A stretch of 64,000 nucleotides of DNA from Pseudonocardiales bacterium (GTDB lineage: Bacteria; Actinomycetota; Actinomycetes; Mycobacteriales; Pseudonocardiaceae), in assembly GCA_019247305.1 (NCBI GenBank), contig JAFAPC010000191.1, positions 1 to 64,000 of the forward strand, read 5' to 3'. Positions 25,009-33,313 of the stretch are shown here, piece by piece. Numbering within the stretch: the stretch's first letter is position 1; every line of letters begins with the position of its first letter. The translations under genes were made by a program, and so were the position numbers. Below the pieces are notes generated by a model. That model saw only the letters and a program-made list of their open reading frames with translations, made no database searches and was not told the origin of the DNA.

Positions 25009-26493
25009 ATGATCGGAAACCGGCACGCTGGACAGGTCGTGGTGGTGACCGGCGCGAGCGGCGGGATCGGGCGAGCCGTCGCGCAGGCCTTTGGTGCCCG
25101 GGGCGCGAAGGTCGCGTTGCTGGCCCGCGGCGTCCTGGGCCTTGAAGGGGCGGCCAAAGAGGTGGAGGAGGCGGGGGGAAGCGCGCTGCCGATTCCGGTG
25201 GACACCGCCGACTACCAGCAGATCGAGCGGGCCGCCCAGCAGGTGGAGCAGGACCTTGGACCGATCGACGTGTGGGTCAACGTCGCCTTCACCTCGGTGT
25301 TCGCCCCGTTCATGAAGATCGAACCCGAGGAGTACAAGCGAGTCACCGAGGTCAGCTACCTCGGGTACGTCTACGCGACCCGGGTGGCCCTGGACCGGAT
25401 GATCCCCCGTGATCACGGCGTAATCGTGCAGGTCGGCTCGACGTTGGCCTATCGCGGCATCCCGCTGCAGTCGGCGTACTGCGGCGCCAAACACGCCATC
25501 CAGGGTTTCCACGACTCGTTGCGCTGCGAGCTGTTGCATGACAAGAGCAACGTGCACGTGACCATGGTCCAGATGCCCGCGGTGAACACCCCCCAGTTTT
25601 CCTGGGTCCTGTCCCGGTTGCCCCGTCGCGCCCAACCCGTCCCGCCGATCTACCAGCCCGAGGTGGCCGCCAAGGCGGTGGTGTACGCCGCGGACCACCC
25701 CAAGCGTCGGGAATACTGGGTGGGTGGCACCACCGCGGCCACGGTGATCGGCAACAAGGTGGCCGCCGGCCTGCTGGACCGCTACCTGGGCAAGACCGGG
25801 TACTCCGCGCAGCAGACCGACCAGCCCCGCGACCCCGATCAGCCGGCGAACCTGTGGGAGCCCGCCGACGGGCCCGGCGGTCGTGACTTTGGCGCCCACG
25901 GCGTCTTCGATGCCCGCTCGATCTCGCACAGCTACCAGCTCTGGGCATCCCAGCACTACGGACTGCTCAGCGCCGTAGGCGCGGGAGCCCTCGCGGCGCT
26001 TGGCCTGTTCTCGCCCCGGTCGAGACGCTCACCGGCCACCGCCCATGGTGCGGTGGCCGGCGCCGAGCACCTGCTCGACCGGATCGTGTCCAACATCTCC
26101 CACGGCCGGTTCGAACGCTCATTATCCGGGCTGACCGCCGTGTCCGCGCTGGTCACCGGCGTGGAGGTCTACCTGGAACACTACAAGGCCAGCTTCGGCA
26201 ACAAGTGGATGTGGAGCCCGATCGCGCTGACCCCACCCCTGGTGGTAGCCGGGGTAGGTGGGGTGTTCTCCAAACGCTGGGCCAAGACCGTCCTGCCGGT
26301 GACCGCCGCGCTCTACGCCGCCAATGGGCTGCTGGGTGAGTATTTCCACGCTCGCGGGGTGGCCCGCAAGCCCGGTGGCTGGAAGCTGTACTCCTACAAC
26401 CTGCCGATGGGTCCGCCGATCTCCGCCCCGGGACTGATGACGATGGTCGGCGGGATGGGTCTGCTCGCGGCCCTGCTGCGCCGGGAGAAGTGA
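25009..26493 (+). CDS. SDR oxidoreductase with C-terminal membrane-associated extension
   Basis: A 494-residue protein. Residues 1-250 are a classical short-chain dehydrogenase: VVTGASGGIGRAV at the cofactor site, VNVAFTSV in place of NNAG, the Ser in QVGSTLAY and YCGAKHA (YxxxK). Residues about 300-494 are an extra region with hydrophobic segments (GLLSAVGAGALAALGLFS, VVAGVGGVFSKRWAKTVLPV, APGLMTMVGGMGLLAALL), probably membrane-anchoring. I chose the ATG at 25009 with GAGGTGAT eight to nine bases upstream; the GTG one codon before is equally possible. Similar long SDRs occur next to GMC-oxidoreductase genes in actinomycetes. Substrate unknown. Confidence 0.82.
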   Translation: MIGNRHAGQVVVVTGASGGIGRAVAQAFGARGAKVALLARGVLGLEGAAKEVEEAGGSALPIPVDTADYQQIERAAQQVEQDLGPIDVWVNVAFTSVFAPFMKIEPEEYKRVTEVSYLGYVYATRVALDRMIPRDHGVIVQVGSTLAYRGIPLQSAYCGAKHAIQGFHDSLRCELLHDKSNVHVTMVQMPAVNTPQFSWVLSRLPRRAQPVPPIYQPEVAAKAVVYAADHPKRREYWVGGTTAATVIGNKVAAGLLDRYLGKTGYSAQQTDQPRDPDQPANLWEPADGPGGRDFGAHGVFDARSISHSYQLWASQHYGLLSAVGAGALAALGLFSPRSRRSPATAHGAVAGAEHLLDRIVSNISHGRFERSLSGLTAVSALVTGVEVYLEHYKASFGNKWMWSPIALTPPLVVAGVGGVFSKRWAKTVLPVTAALYAANGLLGEYFHARGVARKPGGWKLYSYNLPMGPPISAPGLMTMVGGMGLLAALLRREK

Positions 26494-26496
26494 ACC

Positions 26497-27243
26497 GTGC
26501 CGGACCTCTCACGCCCTGATCACCTGCCCAACCGGCGGCCCGGCAACCAGCCGCTGAACCCGTCGTGGCTGCCCCGCCAGCGGCGGGGCACCACCCCGCA
26601 GATGATCGGACGCTACCCGGACTTCGACGTGTTCGACGCGCAGGCGAGCTGGGACGAAGCCACCAAACGGGTGGTCCTGGCCCGGTTGGACCCCGCGGGG
26701 CCGCTGCGCTTTTTCACCGCCGAGGAGGAACCGACGCTGCGGGCGTTCTGCGACACCGTGCTGGCCCAAGACTGCGAGCCCCGGATCCCGGTGGCCGAGA
26801 TGGTCGACACCAAGCTCGCCGAGGGCCGTCTCGACGGCTACCAGTACGCCGATATGCCCGATGACCGGGACACCTGGCGGCTCGTGCTGCGTGGGCTAGC
26901 GCACACCGCGACCCAGGGCTACCAAACCAGTTTCGCCGACTGCACCGAGACCCAGCGCGAGGCGATCGTGGCGCAGTTCGCCCAGGGCCGCCTGGTGGGC
27001 GGCGCCTGGGACCAGCTGAACGTCACCCGCGCCTGGTCCGTGGTGATGCGAGCGACGCTGGCGGCGTTCTACTCCCACCCCTGGGCCTGGAACGAGATCG
27101 GGTTCGGCGGCCCGGCCTACCCCCGCGGGTTCATGCGCCTGGGCGGCCCTGGTCCCGAAGGGCCCGGGGTGCGGGAGCCCTTCGAGCGCCCGGGCGCCAC
27201 CGACGAGGACCCGGTGCGCATCGTGGCGGACTGGGAACGCTGA
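26497..27243 (+). CDS. Gluconate 2-dehydrogenase subunit 3-like protein
   Basis: A 248-residue protein of the gluconate_2-dh3 family, the small subunit of membrane-type FAD sugar dehydrogenases. Family features are the RFFTAEEEPTLRAFCDTVLAQD segment, IPVAEMVDTKLAEGRLDGYQYADMP and a C-terminal EIGFGGPAYPRGFMRL. It has no Tat signal at its N-terminus, unlike exported members, so the complex may be cytoplasmic or use another anchor. GTG start three bases after the SDR stop. Its stop overlaps the start of the GMC subunit (TGATG), as expected for a coupled heterodimer. Confidence 0.87.
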   Translation: MPDLSRPDHLPNRRPGNQPLNPSWLPRQRRGTTPQMIGRYPDFDVFDAQASWDEATKRVVLARLDPAGPLRFFTAEEEPTLRAFCDTVLAQDCEPRIPVAEMVDTKLAEGRLDGYQYADMPDDRDTWRLVLRGLAHTATQGYQTSFADCTETQREAIVAQFAQGRLVGGAWDQLNVTRAWSVVMRATLAAFYSHPWAWNEIGFGGPAYPRGFMRLGGPGPEGPGVREPFERPGATDEDPVRIVADWER

Positions 27244-28913
27244 TGGGCACCCTGTGGCGCGGCATCCTCAAAGGCGCGATCGGGCCGCGGAACAACGACT
27301 CCCGGTACCTACTCGACGTGCACACCCGAGACCTGCCCGGCGAACGAACCATGCGCCGCTACGCCGACACCGACGACGTCGACCTGGTGATCGTCGGCGC
27401 CGGGGCCGGCGGCTCCGTGCTAGCCCAGCGACTGGCCCGCCACGGCTGGCGAGTGGTGATCATCGAAGCTGGACCGTTCTGGCATCCCGACGAGGATTGG
27501 GTGTCCGACGAGGCGGGCAGCCACCCGCTCTACTGGACCCAGAAACGGATCATCGGCGGGGCCGACCCCATCGAGCTGGGCAAGAACAACTCCGGCCGCG
27601 GTGTGGGAGGATCCATGGTCCACTACGCTGGCTACACCCCACGCTTTCACCCCAGCGACTTCTCCACCTACACCGACGATGGGGTGGGCGCGGACTGGCC
27701 GATCAGCTACGAAGACCTGCGCCCGCACTACGAGCAGGTCGAAGCCGAACTGCCGGTGGCCGGGCAGAACTGGCCCTGGGGCTACCCACACCGCTACCCC
27801 TTCTCCCCGCACCCGGTCTCCGGAGCCGCCGCGAAGCTGCGCGAGGGGGCGCTGCGCTGCGGCATCGAGATGCGGGTCGGCCCCGTCGGTATCGTCAACG
27901 GCACCTTCGGCAACCGCCCGCACTGCATCTACCGCGGCTACTGCCTCCAAGGCTGCAAGGTCAACGCCAAAGCCAGCCCGTACGTCACCCACCTGCCCGA
28001 TGCGCTAGCCCACGGCGTCGAGGTCCGCGCCAACTGTATGGCCCTGCGGGTGGAGATCGACCAGCACAGTGGCCGGGCCCTCGGCGTGGTCTACGCCGCC
28101 GAGGGCGACGGGGCGCACCGGCTCCAGCACGCCCGCTTTGTCGCGATCGCCGGCTACTCCATCGAAACCCCTCGGCTGCTGCTGGCCTCCACCAGCGCGC
28201 GCCACCCCCACGGTCTGGGCAACAACGAGGACCAGGTCGGGCGCTATGTGATGGTCCAAGGAGCCACCCAGACCGCCGGTCGCTGGCCCTATGAGCTGCG
28301 CATGTACAAAGCCCCGCCACCGGAGATCTCCAGTGAGCAGTTCTACGAAACCGACCCCGAACGAGGTTTCGCCCGCGGATTTTCCATCCAGACCGTCTCG
28401 CCGCTGCCCATCGGCTGGGCCGAGCACGTGCTGGCCGACGGGCACTGGGGTCGGGCGCTGCGCGAGTACATGCGCGACTACAACCATTGGGCCACCATCG
28501 GTGTCCTCAACGAGCTGCTCCCCTACCCGGACAACCGGGTCACCCTGGCCGAGGAGACCGATCCCTACGGCCAGCCCATCGCCCGGATGGACTACACGCT
28601 GAGCGACAATGACAAAGCCAACATGGCCTATTCAGCCAAGGTGATCACCGACATCCTGCACGCCGCAGGCGCTCAGGACGTGCTCACCATCCAGCGCTTC
28701 GCGCATCTCATCGGCGGTGCCCGGATGGGCAGCTCGCCGCAGAACTCGGTGGTCGACGCAAACCAGCACGTCTGGGCGGTGCCGAACCTCTTCATCGCCG
28801 ACGGATCGGTCTGTCCCACCCAAGGCAGTGCCAACCCCGCCCTGACGATCATGGCTCTGGCGTCCCGGCTGGCGCAGCGGATGGCCACGGGTACGGCTAT
28901 GGCGGCACCGTGA
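27243..28913 (+). CDS. GMC-family FAD oxidoreductase (gluconate 2-dehydrogenase large subunit-like)
   Basis: A 556-residue flavoprotein. FAD-binding motif VDLVIVGAGAGGSVLAQRLARHG begins near residue 42. GRGVGGSMVHYAGYTPRFHP is the second GMC signature. RGYCLQGCKVNAK is a Cys-containing loop typical of the gluconate/aldose dehydrogenase branch. The C-terminal catalytic and FAD segment is RFAHLIGGARMGSSP ... LFIADGSVCPTQGSANPALT. It oxidises a sugar or sugar acid with the subunit-3 partner encoded just upstream. No cytochrome c subunit is present in the window, so the electron acceptor is unknown. Confidence 0.9.
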   Translation: MGTLWRGILKGAIGPRNNDSRYLLDVHTRDLPGERTMRRYADTDDVDLVIVGAGAGGSVLAQRLARHGWRVVIIEAGPFWHPDEDWVSDEAGSHPLYWTQKRIIGGADPIELGKNNSGRGVGGSMVHYAGYTPRFHPSDFSTYTDDGVGADWPISYEDLRPHYEQVEAELPVAGQNWPWGYPHRYPFSPHPVSGAAAKLREGALRCGIEMRVGPVGIVNGTFGNRPHCIYRGYCLQGCKVNAKASPYVTHLPDALAHGVEVRANCMALRVEIDQHSGRALGVVYAAEGDGAHRLQHARFVAIAGYSIETPRLLLASTSARHPHGLGNNEDQVGRYVMVQGATQTAGRWPYELRMYKAPPPEISSEQFYETDPERGFARGFSIQTVSPLPIGWAEHVLADGHWGRALREYMRDYNHWATIGVLNELLPYPDNRVTLAEETDPYGQPIARMDYTLSDNDKANMAYSAKVITDILHAAGAQDVLTIQRFAHLIGGARMGSSPQNSVVDANQHVWAVPNLFIADGSVCPTQGSANPALTIMALASRLAQRMATGTAMAAP

Positions 28914-30694
28914 GCTCCACCGTCGCCGCCGAGTTCGCCCCGCACGTGCTGCGGGAGTACGCGCTGCTGGCCGACGGGGAACGCGGCATCCTCGTCGGAC
29001 CGCAAGGTGACTTCGCGTGGATGTGCGCCCCCCGGTGGGACTCCGACGCGGTGTTCTCCGCACTGATCGGCGGCCAGGGCGCCTACGCGGTCACCCCCGT
29101 TGAGCGACATGTGTGGGGTGGCTACTACGAGGAGGGCAGCCTAATCTGGCGGTCCCGCTGGAGCACCAACTCCGGGATCATCGAGTGCCGGGAGGCGCTG
29201 GGTTTCCCCGGCGAGGCGCACCGGGCAGTGATCTTGCGTCGCGTGGTCGCGGTGCACGGCGCCGCCCGCGTCCGGGTCATCCTGGAACCGGCAGCCGGCT
29301 TCGGTCGGGCGCACCTGCGGGAGGTGCGCCGCGGCGCCGCCGGGTGCTGGCAGGGTCAGGTTGGTGAGCTGGCGCTGCGCTGGAGTGGGGCTGCGGGCGC
29401 GCAGGTGCGCGGTGCGGGCCGGGGCCAGCGCCTGGAGATGGAGCTCACCGTGCCCGAGGGCGCTCACCATGATCTGGTCCTCGAACTGTCTGACACCGCC
29501 CTGCCCGAGCAGATGCCCGACGCCGACCGGACATGGGAGGGTACCGAGGCCGCGTGGCAGGCGAGCGTGCCGAGGCTGAGTGAGACGATCGCTCCGCGGG
29601 ACGCCCGGCATGCCTACGCGGTGCTGCGGGGGCTGACCAGCGCCGGAGGTGGCATGGTCGCCGCAGCCACGACGAGCCTGCCGGAACGGGTCGCGGAGGG
29701 TCGCAACTACGACTACCGCTACGTCTGGATCCGGGACCAGTGCTACGCCGGCCAAGCGGTGGCCGCCGACGGACCGCACCCGCTGCTGGATGACGCCGTG
29801 CGGTTTGTCGCGGAGCGTCTGCTGGCGGACGGCCCGAAGCTCATGCCGGCTTACACGACCACCGGGGCGCGGGTGCCCGACCTGCGGTCGCTGACCCTGC
29901 CCGGCTACCCGGGTGGTACCGCCATCGTAGGCAACCGCGTCAACGCCCAGTTCCAGCTGGACAACTTCGGTGAGGCACTGCTGCTGTTCGCCGCCGCCGC
30001 CTATTACGACCGCCTGGGCAGCGACGACTACCAGGCGATCACCGTCGCTGTGTCCGCGATCCAGGAGTGCTGGCACCAACCCGACGCCGGGATCTGGGAG
30101 CTCGATGACCAACGCTGGGCGCATTCCCGGCTGATCTGCGCGGCGGGACTGCGCGCGATAGCCGCTGCCGGGGCGAGTCGCGCGGACGCCGCGACGTGGA
30201 GCGCGCTAGCGGATGCCATCGTTGCCGACACCGCCGGTGACTGCCAGCACCCCGCCGGCCGCTGGCAGCGCGCCCCGGGCGACCCGCGGGTGGATGCGGC
30301 GCTGCTGCTGCCCGCTCTCCGGGGCGCACTACCCGCCACCGATCCCCGCTCCATCGCCACCTACACCGCGGTGCACGAGGAGCTGAGCGAGGATGGCTAC
30401 GTCTACCGCTTCCGCCAGGACCCGCGACCCCTGGGTGAGGCCGAAGGGGCCTTTGCGCTCTGTGGCTTCCTGATGGCGCTAGCCGCCCACCAGCAGGGCG
30501 ACACCCTCACGGCACTGCGCTGGTTCGAACGCAACCGCGCCGCCTGTGGCCCGCCGGGCCTGTTTTCCGAGGAGTACGACGTCACCCAGCGCCAACTGCG
30601 CGGCAACTTGCCGCAAGCCTTCGTACACGCCCTGCTGCTCGAAGCGGCCTCCCGACTCACCAGCCCGGACGCTCAGCTGGGAGGCCACGCCTGA
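28910..30694 (+). CDS. Glycoside hydrolase family 15 (glucoamylase/trehalase-like) protein
   Basis: A 594-residue enzyme with a GTG start overlapping the GMC stop (GTGA). An N-terminal beta-sandwich domain (ADGERGILVGPQGDFAWMCAPRWDS, typical of bacterial GH15) is followed by an alpha/alpha barrel from about residue 230. The motif YDYRYVWIRDQCYAG contains the general-acid-side signature; GLFSEEYD near the C-terminus provides the likely catalytic base. Actinomycete GH15 members include alpha-glucosidases and trehalases. No signal peptide, so intracellular. It probably releases glucose that feeds the oxidative enzymes of this operon. Confidence 0.9.
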   Translation: MSSTVAAEFAPHVLREYALLADGERGILVGPQGDFAWMCAPRWDSDAVFSALIGGQGAYAVTPVERHVWGGYYEEGSLIWRSRWSTNSGIIECREALGFPGEAHRAVILRRVVAVHGAARVRVILEPAAGFGRAHLREVRRGAAGCWQGQVGELALRWSGAAGAQVRGAGRGQRLEMELTVPEGAHHDLVLELSDTALPEQMPDADRTWEGTEAAWQASVPRLSETIAPRDARHAYAVLRGLTSAGGGMVAAATTSLPERVAEGRNYDYRYVWIRDQCYAGQAVAADGPHPLLDDAVRFVAERLLADGPKLMPAYTTTGARVPDLRSLTLPGYPGGTAIVGNRVNAQFQLDNFGEALLLFAAAAYYDRLGSDDYQAITVAVSAIQECWHQPDAGIWELDDQRWAHSRLICAAGLRAIAAAGASRADAATWSALADAIVADTAGDCQHPAGRWQRAPGDPRVDAALLLPALRGALPATDPRSIATYTAVHEELSEDGYVYRFRQDPRPLGEAEGAFALCGFLMALAAHQQGDTLTALRWFERNRAACGPPGLFSEEYDVTQRQLRGNLPQAFVHALLLEAASRLTSPDAQLGGHA

Positions 30695-30721
30695 AGCGAG
30701 CACCTCGCCCGCCAGCGTCAA

Positions 30722-31045
30722 TCACTCATCAGCGTGCGCCCGGCGGACGAGCGCGACGAACTCCCGTTCGGGGTCTTTGACCAGTGCGTGGATCCTTGTC
30801 ACCACCGGGCAGGGCCACTCTAAGGTGCAGATACAGCAGGTGCCATGGGGCGTCAACTGGTGCTCGATGAGCAGCCCGCGGATGACGAGCACCAGGTCGG
30901 GGATCAGGATGCGGGCAGCGTCCACGTCCTCATCGGACCACTCGATAACCTTGGTGGCCAGGAATTCCGCCTCGCTCAGATGCTCGTAGAGATCGTCCCG
31001 CAGCAGCTGGAATGCGTCGGTGAGAACTGGTGAGATCGCGTCCAT
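30722..31045 (-). CDS. Hypothetical protein with CxC/Cys-rich motif
   Basis: A 107-residue acidic protein. An AGGAGG seven bases before the ATG at 31045 sets the start; the ORF track begins 22 codons earlier. It is mostly helical (DAFQLLRDDLYEHLSEAEF, ARILIPDLVLVIRGLLIEH) and carries a short Cys/His-containing segment (GTCCICTLEWPCPVVTRIHALV) that could bind metal. I recognise the pattern as a small protein recurrent beside DUF5753 regulators in Pseudonocardiales, but no function is known. It is divergent from the DUF5753 gene and shares its control region. Confidence 0.65.
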   Translation of the reverse strand: MDAISPVLTDAFQLLRDDLYEHLSEAEFLATKVIEWSDEDVDAARILIPDLVLVIRGLLIEHQLTPHGTCCICTLEWPCPVVTRIHALVKDPEREFVALVRRAHADE

Positions 31046-31121
31046 CGGTTGCCTCCTGAAGGGTACGGCGCGATCCATCCCGCGCTCACCATGAGACAAC
31101 TCGTTGCCCAACAGACACGCA

Positions 31122-31140
31122 ATGTCCAGTCTAGTGACAT
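31122..31140. promoter_or_regulatory. Dyad in the divergent DUF5753 control region
   Basis: ATGTCCAGTCTAGTGACAT has 5-base inverted arms (ATGTC/GACAT) around a 9-base centre. It lies between the divergent starts at 31045 and 31219. DUF5753 HTH proteins commonly bind their own promoter region, so this is a reasonable operator candidate. No -35/-10 pair could be placed with confidence. Confidence 0.35.
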
Positions 31141-31218
31141 GGTGCGTGCTGGTGCCACAACCCGTTGACCATTGGTCTACGGTGTGCGGTGGGAGGTCAG
31201 CATGCGCGGGAGGTCAGC

Positions 31219-32094
31219 ATGCACAGTCGAGAGCCGACGGTCCGCAGTCGTGAGCTGGGCGAGGGGCTGCGCCGGGCGATGGAGCGAGCCGGGCTGAGCG
31301 GCAGGCAGGCCGCCGACGAGCTGGGCTTGTCCCCAAGCTGGATCTCGCGGCTGCTCTCCGGCCAGCGCAAAGCCACCGCGGTGCAGGTCGCCGCCTTCCT
31401 GGCGATGTGCCGGGTGACGGGTACGGAACGCGACCGGTTGCTTGCGCTCTGTGAGGACCAGCACCACCTGGGCTGGTGGCAGCAGCACGGCTCGCGGCTG
31501 CCCAAACAGCTCGTCACCTTGATCGATCACGAGAGCAGGGCGGTGGCGATCAGCGAGTTTCAGGAGGCGGCCGTGCCCGGCCTGTTGCAGACCGGTGACT
31601 ACGCCCGCGCGCGACTCAGCCACTCAAGCAACGTGCCGGCAGAGGAGGTAACCGATCGGGTGGCCGCCCGACTGGCGCGCCAGAGCCTGTTCAGCGAGGA
31701 GCGCCCCGCGGACTTCACCTTCTACCTGCACGAGGTCGTGCTGCGGCTGCCGGTCGGAGGTGGCGCGGTGATGTCCGAGCAGCTGCACCACCTGCTGCGG
31801 ATGTCGGTGCGGCCCTACCTCAGCCTGCGCGTGGTGCCGGCCGCGCTCGGCGCGCACGCCGCGATGACGGGGGCGTTCACGCTCCTGGAGTTCGCCGATT
31901 TCCGGCCGGTGGTCTATCTGGAGCACGAGACCTCCTGCCTGTTCCTGGAGGCACCGGTGGAGATCGAGGCCTACCGGAACATCCTGGCCACGCTGGCACA
32001 GACCGCGCTGAGCGAGGAACAATCGAGGGAGCTGATTGCCAGCCTGGCAACCGAGCTCTCTGCGGATCGAGAGGACGACGATGACCGCGCCTGA
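31219..32094 (+). CDS. XRE-family HTH regulator with DUF5753 domain
   Basis: A 291-residue regulator. HTH residues about 10-65 (LRRAMERAGLSGRQAADELG then SPSWISRLLSGQRKATAVQV). The remainder is DUF5753 (ISEFQEAAVPGLLQTGDYARAR, ARLARQSLF, HEVVLRLPVGG, VVYLEHETSCLFLEAPVEIEAYRNI). These proteins pair with a small DUF397 protein encoded immediately downstream, in a Scr1/AbaA-like regulatory module linked to development and antibiotic control in Streptomyces. The start ATG has GGGAGG at good spacing. The whole RBS-ATG segment is duplicated 17 bases upstream, in a different frame. Confidence 0.92.
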   Translation: MHSREPTVRSRELGEGLRRAMERAGLSGRQAADELGLSPSWISRLLSGQRKATAVQVAAFLAMCRVTGTERDRLLALCEDQHHLGWWQQHGSRLPKQLVTLIDHESRAVAISEFQEAAVPGLLQTGDYARARLSHSSNVPAEEVTDRVAARLARQSLFSEERPADFTFYLHEVVLRLPVGGGAVMSEQLHHLLRMSVRPYLSLRVVPAALGAHAAMTGAFTLLEFADFRPVVYLEHETSCLFLEAPVEIEAYRNILATLAQTALSEEQSRELIASLATELSADREDDDDRA

Positions 32095-32314
32095 GCCGGA
32101 CGGGATTGTCTGGCACCAGAGCAGCTACACCCACAACTTCAACTGTGTTGAGGTCGGCTGGCGCACCAGCAGCTACACGATGTGGGAGAACTGTGTCGAG
32201 GTCGCGCTCGCGCCGGAGACCGTGCTGGTCCGCGACTCCAAGAACCGCACCGGCCCCGCCCTGACCGTCCCCACCGCCGCCTGGCATACCTTCCTCACCA
32301 CCGTCACCCGCTGA
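32081..32314 (+). CDS. DUF397 protein
   Basis: A 77-residue protein overlapping the end of the DUF5753 gene by 14 bases. It contains two tandem half-copies of the DUF397 signature: WHQSSYTHNFNCVEV and WRTSSYTMWENCVEVAL, followed by VLVRDSKNRTGPALTVP. Most DUF397 proteins have one copy of the SSYS/NCVEV motif, so the doubled motif is a mild oddity. It is the presumed cognate partner (antitoxin-like or modulator) of the upstream HTH protein. Confidence 0.92.
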   Translation: MTAPEPDGIVWHQSSYTHNFNCVEVGWRTSSYTMWENCVEVALAPETVLVRDSKNRTGPALTVPTAAWHTFLTTVTR

Positions 32315-32569
32315 CTCCCTAGCTCGCTCTCCGACACCCTCGCCGTGTCCCGCGAGCACGACTGCCCCGCCCCAGGTCTGATGGGGTTCTATCGCCTACC
32401 GGATATCGTGCTCAGCCAGGAGCAACGCTCCATGTCACGATCGCCGGCACCTCCAGCGCCACGTCCTGATGTCACTGTCGGTGAGTTCCGGGAAAGAACC
32501 CTCGCCGCGCGCGGATGCTCCACCCGCCGACTCATATCTCATCCCGGCAGTGCCGGTAACCATGTTCGG

Positions 32570-32575
32570 TATACT
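32570..32575 (+). promoter_or_regulatory. Possible -10 box of a leaderless toxin-antitoxin transcript
   Basis: TATACT lies eight bases before the ATG of the antitoxin. A start point the usual seven bases downstream would give an mRNA that begins at the ATG. No good -35 was found at standard spacing, and there is no Shine-Dalgarno before 32583, which agrees with leaderless translation. The 268 bases from the DUF397 stop hold no other feature. Confidence 0.3.
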
Positions 32576-32582
32576 GGCTGGT

Positions 32583-32864
32583 ATGTCTACCACGACGATC
32601 AAGGTCGACAGCGTGACCCGAGATCGGCTGGCGCACCTTGCGCGGGCCCGCGGCATGACGATGGGTGCCCTGCTGTCCGACGTTGCCGAGCGGTTAGAAA
32701 CAGAGCAGCGCTGGTCCGATATCGAGGCCGCCTACGCGCGGATGCAGCGCGAGGACCCGGAGGGGTGGGCCGAATACCTCGACGAGCTGGCCGAGTGGGA
32801 ACTCAGCACCGCTAGCACCGACACGGCCGCTGCCCAGGAGTGGCCGGAGTACAACAACCAGTGA
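32583..32864 (+). CDS. Antitoxin, ribbon-helix-helix type (MazE-like partner)
   Basis: A 93-residue protein. The ORF-track start at 32469 is replaced by the ATG at 32583, which begins the family-like MSTTTIKVDSVTRDRLAHLA. Residues 5-45 look like a ribbon-helix-helix DNA-binding domain (TIKVDSVTRDRLAHLARARG). The acidic C-terminal half (DIEAAYARMQREDPEGWAEYL) is the usual toxin-binding tail. The stop overlaps the toxin start (GTGA). It should neutralise the MazF-like ribonuclease and repress the operon. Confidence 0.87.
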   Translation: MSTTTIKVDSVTRDRLAHLARARGMTMGALLSDVAERLETEQRWSDIEAAYARMQREDPEGWAEYLDELAEWELSTASTDTAAAQEWPEYNNQ

Positions 32865-33217
32865 GGGTTGCCCAAGGTCACGTCTGGTCAGTGACGCTGG
32901 ACCCCACGGTAGCCAACGAGCAACGCGGCACTCGCCCCTGCGTAGTGGTGTCCACCAACCGGTTCAACGCCCTGCCGATCCGGCAAGCCATCGTCGTCCC
33001 GTTGACAACCCGGGAGCGCGGGTTCCCGCACCACATCGCAGTCACCGACGATGGTGGATTGACCCGGCCGAGCTGGGCCATGTGCGAAGCCGTCCGAGCG
33101 GTGTCCCTGGAGCGCTTCGGCCAGTTCATCGGCACCGCCACCAGCGCCACAGTCACCGCGATCACCGACCAGTTGGTGCTCTGGCTGGACAGCAAGCAGG
33201 CCCCCTCACAGCCCTAG
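32861..33217 (+). CDS. mazF: MazF/PemK-family endoribonuclease toxin
   Basis: A 118-residue toxin with GTG start at 32861, coupled to the antitoxin. MazF fold signs are the first strand GHVWSVTLDPTVANEQRGTRPCVVVS (with the key RGTRPCVVVS), IVVPLTTRERG, and the helix/strand RPSWAMCEAVRAVSLERFGQFIG. The conserved Arg and Thr/Ser active-site positions are present. It cleaves single-stranded RNA at a short sequence that cannot be read from the protein. The 42-bp repeat begins four bases after its stop. Confidence 0.92.
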   Translation: MRVAQGHVWSVTLDPTVANEQRGTRPCVVVSTNRFNALPIRQAIVVPLTTRERGFPHHIAVTDDGGLTRPSWAMCEAVRAVSLERFGQFIGTATSATVTAITDQLVLWLDSKQAPSQP

Positions 33218-33220
33218 CAC

Positions 33221-33290
33221 GGTCTCATGGATGCTTAAGCACCTTGTGGGCCGCGCGTACGAGGTCTCATGGATGCTTATGTACCTGGTG
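33221..33290 (-). repeat. Two units of the dispersed 42-bp repeat, inverted orientation
   Basis: GGTCTCATGGATGCTT occurs at 33221 and 33263, again exactly 42 bases apart. On the minus strand each reads AAGCATCCATGAGACC, the core seen in the middle unit at 609-632. The block fills the gap between the convergent mazF and protease genes. Confidence 0.8.
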
Positions 33291-33313
33291 ACCTGCCCGT
33301 GGGCAGCGCCGGC

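Noticed and set aside
24967-25956. 329-residue minus-strand ORF
   Set aside because: Antisense to the SDR gene, which has an intact cofactor motif and YxxxK.
29141-30124. 327-residue minus-strand ORF
   Set aside because: Antisense to the GH15 gene; no start context or domain.
32345-32815. 156-residue ORF before the toxin-antitoxin pair
   Set aside because: Overlaps the antitoxin in another frame; no RBS, Arg/Pro-rich.
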